From Rudanella paleaurantiibacter (GTDB lineage Bacteria > Bacteroidota > Bacteroidia > Cytophagales > Spirosomataceae): a DNA stretch of 64,000 nucleotides. The notes below the pieces were generated by a model that did not search any database, was not told the DNA's origin, and saw only the letters and a program-made list of their open reading frames with translations. Shown here piece after piece: positions 59,253 to 64,000 of the stretch; the first letter of the stretch is position 1, and each line of letters opens with the position of its first letter. The stretch covers positions 558,001 to 622,000 of the forward strand of contig NZ_WELI01000001.1 of the NCBI RefSeq assembly GCF_009184635.1, written 5' to 3'. The position numbers and the translations under genes are program-made.

Positions 59253-61622
59253 CTATTCCGAATTTTTCAATGACTTGGCCAATTTTACGTGGGCTATTTT
59301 CCAACTCTGTACACTCACGGCTATGGCCGCTGTGAGCAACACCACCAGATTCGACACCGCGTAGGGTGATAAGCCCAACCGCAAACCACCCGTAAACTGC
59401 TGCGTTTGCGCTAACAGCAACTGGATTCCGCTAAAACACAGAACGTTGGCCAGCACACCAGCCATCAGTAACAGCGTGATGAATTCCCGGTTCACCAGAA
59501 AAATGACCTCCGAGACCGTGGCCCCCAGCACTTTGCGGACGCTTACTTCTTTGATCCGACGTACAAAATGCTGTGTGGACAGCCCATATAACCCCATGCA
59601 GGCAATCAGCAACGCCAGTGCCGACAGCACCCCGAACCCCGCCGAGAGCCTGCCGGTCGTTGTGTTGAAGTGTTCGAAGACATCTTTCTGATAGAACCAG
59701 GAAGGGGGCATGGTTGGCACCTTTGCCTTCCAGATGCGCTCAACGGCTGCGGCCACCTGCGCTCCGCTGCCCGATTCAAATTCGGCGATCAGATACGTAA
59801 AACGGGGTTCGGGTGCGGTTCTGAATATAGCCGGGCGTTCTGAACCGGCGCCAAACCACTTGAAATTCTGCACCACGCCGGCCACGGTCACCAACTGACT
59901 GTCGAGTCGAAGGGCCTGACCCACAACGGGTTGTTTGAGGCCATGTCGATCTACAAACGTCTGATTTACCAGCACCGACTGTGCGTTTTCGGCCCGGCGT
60001 TGGGCATCGAAAAACCGGCCCTGCGCCAGCTTCAGACCGAGTGTTTGCGGGTAGTCGGGTCCAACCTCGAACACCAGCGACTGCTTCTCCTCGCCACCAA
60101 TCCAAACCGACTGAATATTCATCGATTCGCCCACGTGGTTGCTCGCCCCTGACACAGCCCGCACGTTGGGCAGTTGCCCCAACTCGTTTTTCAGGATGGT
60201 GTACTGCGTGCTGTCGGTCAGGCGCAGCACCAGCGTGTTGTCGGGCGTGTAACCCCAGCCCATGTTCTGCCACTGTTTGCCGGCGTCGGTGAAGGCTACG
60301 CCGATGATGACGGCAATGAACGCCAGCGCGAACTGCCCCACCAGCAACACTCGCGCCACAGTACGCCGGTTGCTGAACTTCAGCTTGCCGGTAAAGACCA
60401 CCGTGGGCCGAAACGCCGACACATACAGGGCCGGATAGGCTCCCGAAACTATCGCCGTAAACACCAGTAAACCGGCCAGAAATACCCAAAGCCCCATGTT
60501 TTGGCCAAACGTCAGCGAGATGGTCATGGTCATTAGGTCGTTGAACAGGGGAATCAGGAACAGTTCGGTGATCACCAGCCCGAACGCCAGCGCGAACGCA
60601 CACAACAGTAGGTTTTCGACCATGAACTGCCCAATCAGTTGCTGCCGGGTGCTGCCCAGCACCTTCCGCATCCCGATTTCTTTGAGCCGACGCGTAACGC
60701 TCCCCAGCGAAATGTTGACGTAGTTGACACACGAAATGGCCATCATGACCAGCGCAATAGCTACAAATACCAACGAGATGAGCGGGTGGTTGGCTTCGGC
60801 GGGTCGGCGATACACGTCGTAGGCATCGGCGGGTGGGTGCCGGAGGTTGTCGAACACAAACGACTCGATGGGTTTTTCGGGGTTGCGGGCGTTGTAACGG
60901 GCTATATAGGGCTTCATCTGTCTGGACAGCGTGGCGATGGTAGCCTGCGGATGCAACTCCACAAAAATTCCACTGATATGACTGCTCCAGTCCTGATTTT
61001 TCAGGGCGGCATGAACGGGGTGGTAGCCCGTCAGCAGGTCGAACTTAAAACCAACATTATCCGGGAACTTCGCGGCTACACCCCGCACCACAAACTGTTT
61101 CTGCTCACGGTTGCTGGTCAGAACGGTGAACGGTTGCCCGATGGGATTCTGACCGGGAAAGTATTTCCGGGCTATGTCATAACTCAGAATCAGGGCTGAT
61201 GGGTCGCGGAGGGCGGCCGGGCTACCCTGTGCGAGCGGAAACGTAAAGACATCGAAGAAGGTAGAGTCGGTATAGGTAATCATCTCGCCAATGACGCTCT
61301 CGTTCCGATAGACCGTCACATTTTCGCGCTTGATCCGCACGGTTTGCTTCACTTGCGGGAAGTTTGTTTTGAGCGCGTCGGCCATGAGCGCGGGGGCATC
61401 GCCGAAGGTGCGGGTTTCGTCCTGATGTTTCTGTACATACTCAAGCATGTATATCCGGTCGCCATTGACATGGAAATCATCGAGTGTCCAGAAGTTTCTT
61501 AGTACCAGAAACACCGTGATGCTACATGCCACCGCAATGGACAGCCCCACTATGTTGATGGTGGAAGCCAGTTTGTTGGCGAGCAGGTTTCGCCACGCGA
61601 GGAGGAAGTAGGACTTTAACAT
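59253..61622 (-). CDS. ABC transporter permease, large two-FtsX type (4)
   Basis: 789 aa. TM1 is near 20-45. The first FtsX half is near 280-410 (YVNISLGSVTRRLKEIGMRKV) and the second near 660-780 (STQHFVRRIKEVSVRKVLGAT). It is more diverged in its C-terminal half from permeases 1 and 5 than they are from each other, and ends LAKSLKNSE. It begins 53 bases after the stop of the permease at 61676, and a hairpin in that gap overlaps the upstream stop codon. Confidence 0.9.
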   Translation of the reverse strand: MLKSYFLLAWRNLLANKLASTINIVGLSIAVACSITVFLVLRNFWTLDDFHVNGDRIYMLEYVQKHQDETRTFGDAPALMADALKTNFPQVKQTVRIKRENVTVYRNESVIGEMITYTDSTFFDVFTFPLAQGSPAALRDPSALILSYDIARKYFPGQNPIGQPFTVLTSNREQKQFVVRGVAAKFPDNVGFKFDLLTGYHPVHAALKNQDWSSHISGIFVELHPQATIATLSRQMKPYIARYNARNPEKPIESFVFDNLRHPPADAYDVYRRPAEANHPLISLVFVAIALVMMAISCVNYVNISLGSVTRRLKEIGMRKVLGSTRQQLIGQFMVENLLLCAFALAFGLVITELFLIPLFNDLMTMTISLTFGQNMGLWVFLAGLLVFTAIVSGAYPALYVSAFRPTVVFTGKLKFSNRRTVARVLLVGQFALAFIAVIIGVAFTDAGKQWQNMGWGYTPDNTLVLRLTDSTQYTILKNELGQLPNVRAVSGASNHVGESMNIQSVWIGGEEKQSLVFEVGPDYPQTLGLKLAQGRFFDAQRRAENAQSVLVNQTFVDRHGLKQPVVGQALRLDSQLVTVAGVVQNFKWFGAGSERPAIFRTAPEPRFTYLIAEFESGSGAQVAAAVERIWKAKVPTMPPSWFYQKDVFEHFNTTTGRLSAGFGVLSALALLIACMGLYGLSTQHFVRRIKEVSVRKVLGATVSEVIFLVNREFITLLLMAGVLANVLCFSGIQLLLAQTQQFTGGLRLGLSPYAVSNLVVLLTAAIAVSVQSWKIAHVKLAKSLKNSE

Positions 61623-61647
61623 AGTGGGAGAAAGGGAGAAAGGGGAG

Positions 61648-61687
61648 AAAACGGAGTAGGGGGCCTTTCGTCCCTTTACTCCGTTTT
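61648..61687. terminator. Hairpin AAAACGGAGTA / TACTCCGTTTT between two permease genes
   Basis: Perfect 11-bp arms at 61648-61658 and 61677-61687; the second arm covers the end and stop codon of the upstream (minus-strand) permease gene. It may be a weak terminator or processing site between the two cistrons. A polypurine run (61625-61650) adjoins it. Confidence 0.5.
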
Positions 61688-64000
61688 TAGCGATTTCACC
61701 GGATTAACAAGTGCCGCTTTGATGCTCTGGAAACTCACCGTCAAAAGTGCAATACCTACCGCCAATACACCCGCCCCGGCGAATACCCACCACTCGATGT
61801 CGATTTTGTAGGCGAAATCCTGTAGCCAGCGCTGCATGATGTACCAGGCCACGGGTGAGGCCATAATAATGGCAATCAGCACCAGTTTGAGAAAGTCTTT
61901 CGACAGCAGCGCCACGATGCTGGTAACACTGGCCCCCAGCACTTTCCGTACGCCAATTTCCTTCGTACGCTGCTCGGCGGTGAAGGCTGCCAGCCCGAAT
62001 AGCCCTAAGCAGGCAATGAAAATAGCCAGGCCCGCAAACGTCAGGGCCAGATTGGCAATGCGTTGCTCAGCGCGGTATGTCTGCTCGAAACTCGCGTTCA
62101 TGAACTCGTAGTTGAACGGCATACCGGGTGCCATTTGCTTCCATTTGGCTTCGATCTGACTCACCAGCGTGGGGATATTTGCATCGTGCAACCGGAAGGT
62201 GGTGGCCGTTACGTTTCGGTCGAGGGAGAGCGATAGGGCACCAATGGATGAACGTAGCGATTCGTAGTGGAAATTCTTCACAATCCCGATCACCGTGTAC
62301 ACCTTTGAGGACCCCATGGAAGCGTCGTTGAGCCGGACAATACGTTTGCCCAGCACACTCGGTCCGCCAAAGAGTTTGGCTGCGGTTTCGTTCAAAATAA
62401 TGCCGAGCGAATCGGTGCCAAACGTTCGTGAAAAATCGCGCCCGGCCACCATCTGCATGCCCATTGTTTTCAGGTAATCATGATCTACACCCCAGTTTTG
62501 CATGGTTACACTTTTGTTTTTATTCACCTCGCCTTCCGCAAAAAATATCGTGTTGGAGCGGTCGGAGGGGGTAGGCAGATACCCCGATACCGACCCGCTC
62601 ACCACGCCCGGTAGCTTTAGCACCTCCTGCCGGAATGCTTCGGTCTGTCTATCCAGCGCGTAGGTGTCGTTGATAATTAAGACCTGATCGCGTTGAAAAC
62701 CGAGGTTCTTGGTCTGGATGAACGTAATCTGCCGATAGACCACAATAGTGCTTACCATGAGCACTACCGACATCATGAACTGAAACACTACCAGCCCACT
62801 GCGCAGGCTTAGCCTACCCAGTTGAAAACCATCTTTCCCGATGGTGGGGATTCCGCCCTTGAGCACGCTGATGGGCCGGAAACCCGACAGAAAAAAAGCG
62901 GGGTAACTACCGGCCAGCAGGCCCACAACAATCGGGAACACCGTTAGCACGAGCAACCATTGCGGGCTGAATAACTGCCCCAAACCAATTTCTTTGGCGG
63001 CCAGCTTGTTAAACACCGGCAATGCGAGGCTCACCAGCAGCAGGGCCAGCCCCATAGCCAACAGCGTAGTGAGCACCGATTCGGCCATGAACTGCCCCAC
63101 CAACTGCCCCCGTTCTGAACCCAGCACTTTTCTGACGCCCACTTCGCGCGCCCGTTTAGCCGAGCGGGCCGTCGCCAGATTCATGAAGTTGATGCAGGCA
63201 ATGATGAGAATAAACAACGCTACGGCCGAGAAAATGTAGATATACTGAATGTCGCCACTCGGCAGTAGCTCATTTTGGTGTTTGGAGTACAGATGAATGT
63301 CGGTTACGGGCATCATCGTGTACCGAAGCCGGTTGCCACCCGCCCGGAGTTTCGCCAGCGACAAACCCAGCACGCTCTGCAACTGAGGCCCAACGTATTT
63401 CTCCGTGACGGCGTCGAGGTTTTTAACGAAGGTAGCGGGGTTGGCCGGTTCGCCGGCGCGTCCTTCTTTCAGCACAATGTAGGTATAGTAGTTATTGCCC
63501 AGCCACTCGCCAACCGGCGACCCATCGCTGAGCATGGTGGCGAGGAAATCGGCTTTGAAATGGCTGTTCGAGGGCACGTCGCGCATCACGCCCGTGATGG
63601 TGAACGTGAATCGGTTGTCGAGGCTAAGCGTTTTACCCATGGGGTCGGCATCGCCAAAGTGCCGCCGGGCGGCTGTCTCGCTGATAACGATTGTATTGGC
63701 CTGATTCAGTGCCTCTTTGGGGTTGCCCGATAATAGTGGCAGCGTAAAAACGTCGAACACCGTGGAGTCGGCAAAAAGGATATTCTGTTCACGGATAGCC
63801 ACTGCGGATTCGGGACGCTTCACCTGCCAGGTTCCCCGTGGGTGGAGTCGTACAAACTGCTCTACCTGTGGGTAATCCTGTTTCAATGTAGGCCCGAGTG
63901 GGTCGGGAACGGTAGCCATTTGGGCGTCAATACCGTTGAACTTAACATCAATGCCCAACCGGTACATGCGGTCGGCTTTGGTATGAAACCGGTCGTAGCT
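61676..64000 (-). CDS. ABC transporter permease, large two-FtsX type (5), 5' end outside window
   Basis: 774 codons are visible. The frame is open to base 64000 and reads SYDRFHTKADRMYRLG there, matching the region just after TM1 in its paralogues, so about 40-50 N-terminal residues are missing. The first FtsX half is near NLATARSAKRAREVGVRKVLGS and the second near AEQRTKEIGVRKVLGAS. The last 90 residues are close to those of the permease at 50300, suggesting gene conversion or recent duplication. Confidence 0.9.
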   Translation of the reverse strand, partial: SYDRFHTKADRMYRLGIDVKFNGIDAQMATVPDPLGPTLKQDYPQVEQFVRLHPRGTWQVKRPESAVAIREQNILFADSTVFDVFTLPLLSGNPKEALNQANTIVISETAARRHFGDADPMGKTLSLDNRFTFTITGVMRDVPSNSHFKADFLATMLSDGSPVGEWLGNNYYTYIVLKEGRAGEPANPATFVKNLDAVTEKYVGPQLQSVLGLSLAKLRAGGNRLRYTMMPVTDIHLYSKHQNELLPSGDIQYIYIFSAVALFILIIACINFMNLATARSAKRAREVGVRKVLGSERGQLVGQFMAESVLTTLLAMGLALLLVSLALPVFNKLAAKEIGLGQLFSPQWLLVLTVFPIVVGLLAGSYPAFFLSGFRPISVLKGGIPTIGKDGFQLGRLSLRSGLVVFQFMMSVVLMVSTIVVYRQITFIQTKNLGFQRDQVLIINDTYALDRQTEAFRQEVLKLPGVVSGSVSGYLPTPSDRSNTIFFAEGEVNKNKSVTMQNWGVDHDYLKTMGMQMVAGRDFSRTFGTDSLGIILNETAAKLFGGPSVLGKRIVRLNDASMGSSKVYTVIGIVKNFHYESLRSSIGALSLSLDRNVTATTFRLHDANIPTLVSQIEAKWKQMAPGMPFNYEFMNASFEQTYRAEQRIANLALTFAGLAIFIACLGLFGLAAFTAEQRTKEIGVRKVLGASVTSIVALLSKDFLKLVLIAIIMASPVAWYIMQRWLQDFAYKIDIEWWVFAGAGVLAVGIALLTVSFQSIKAALVNPVKSLKTE

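Noticed and set aside
1-64000. tRNA, rRNA, riboswitch or phage/IS genes
   Set aside because: I looked at all gaps by eye and saw no cloverleaf, no conserved riboswitch core and no transposase or integrase motif; small RNAs cannot be excluded this way.

Overview
The window looks like one contig piece from a Bacteroidota bacterium, most likely of the Cytophagales/Spirosomaceae (Spirosoma/Rudanella-like); that is inferred from gene content, not from a marker gene. Supporting signs are type IX secretion (T9SS) C-terminal sorting domains, Oar-like TonB-dependent receptors with a carboxypeptidase-regulatory domain, very large two-FtsX ABC permeases, a CHRD lipoprotein, a DUF1080 protein, lack of strong Shine-Dalgarno sites, and TAnnTTTG-like promoter boxes. 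Coding DNA is GC-rich with AT-rich leaders upstream of the big secreted genes. No rRNA, tRNA, CRISPR array, integrase or IS transposase was seen.

Layout. 1-2547 is the 3' part of a TonB-dependent receptor. 2778-28604 is a block of four very large secreted proteins, all on the minus strand, each followed by its own hairpin terminator: a 1508-aa protein with an unrecognised enzyme-like head and six putative-Ig domains; an alpha-amylase of family GH13; a 4147-aa beta-helix/PKD-like/putative-Ig giant; and an endonuclease/exonuclease/phosphatase-type extracellular nuclease. Three of the four end in a T9SS sorting domain, while the amylase does not. The same three share a roughly 85-residue cysteine-bracketed module (ten copies in total) that I do not recognise as a described family.

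28907-45454 is mixed. It holds a soluble five-PAS histidine kinase; a DUF1080/GH105 carbohydrate pair; a compact three-gene operon of two small exported proteins plus a membrane-spanning winged-helix regulator; an M14 carboxypeptidase; a Dcp-type M3 peptidase; a ZU5 lipoprotein; a PhoD-like phosphatase; a TlpA-like thioredoxin lipoprotein; and a Crp/Fnr regulator. 45633-48866 is a complete second TonB receptor with no SusD partner.

48966-64000 is dominated by five ABC permeases of the FtsX/MacB type with no ATPase in view, plus NamZ (muramidase), a lipoprotein with a DUF4350/ThuA-like C-terminal part, and a CHRD lipoprotein. Beside the array sits a 19-codon fossil of another permease next to an octamer microsatellite.

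Intergenic DNA is rich in hairpins: strong terminators, a perfect 37-bp inverted repeat at 42309-42402, and small recurring intergenic repeat families. The candidates for undescribed biology are the shared cysteine-bracketed module, the membrane winged-helix operon and the enzyme-like head of the 1508-aa protein.
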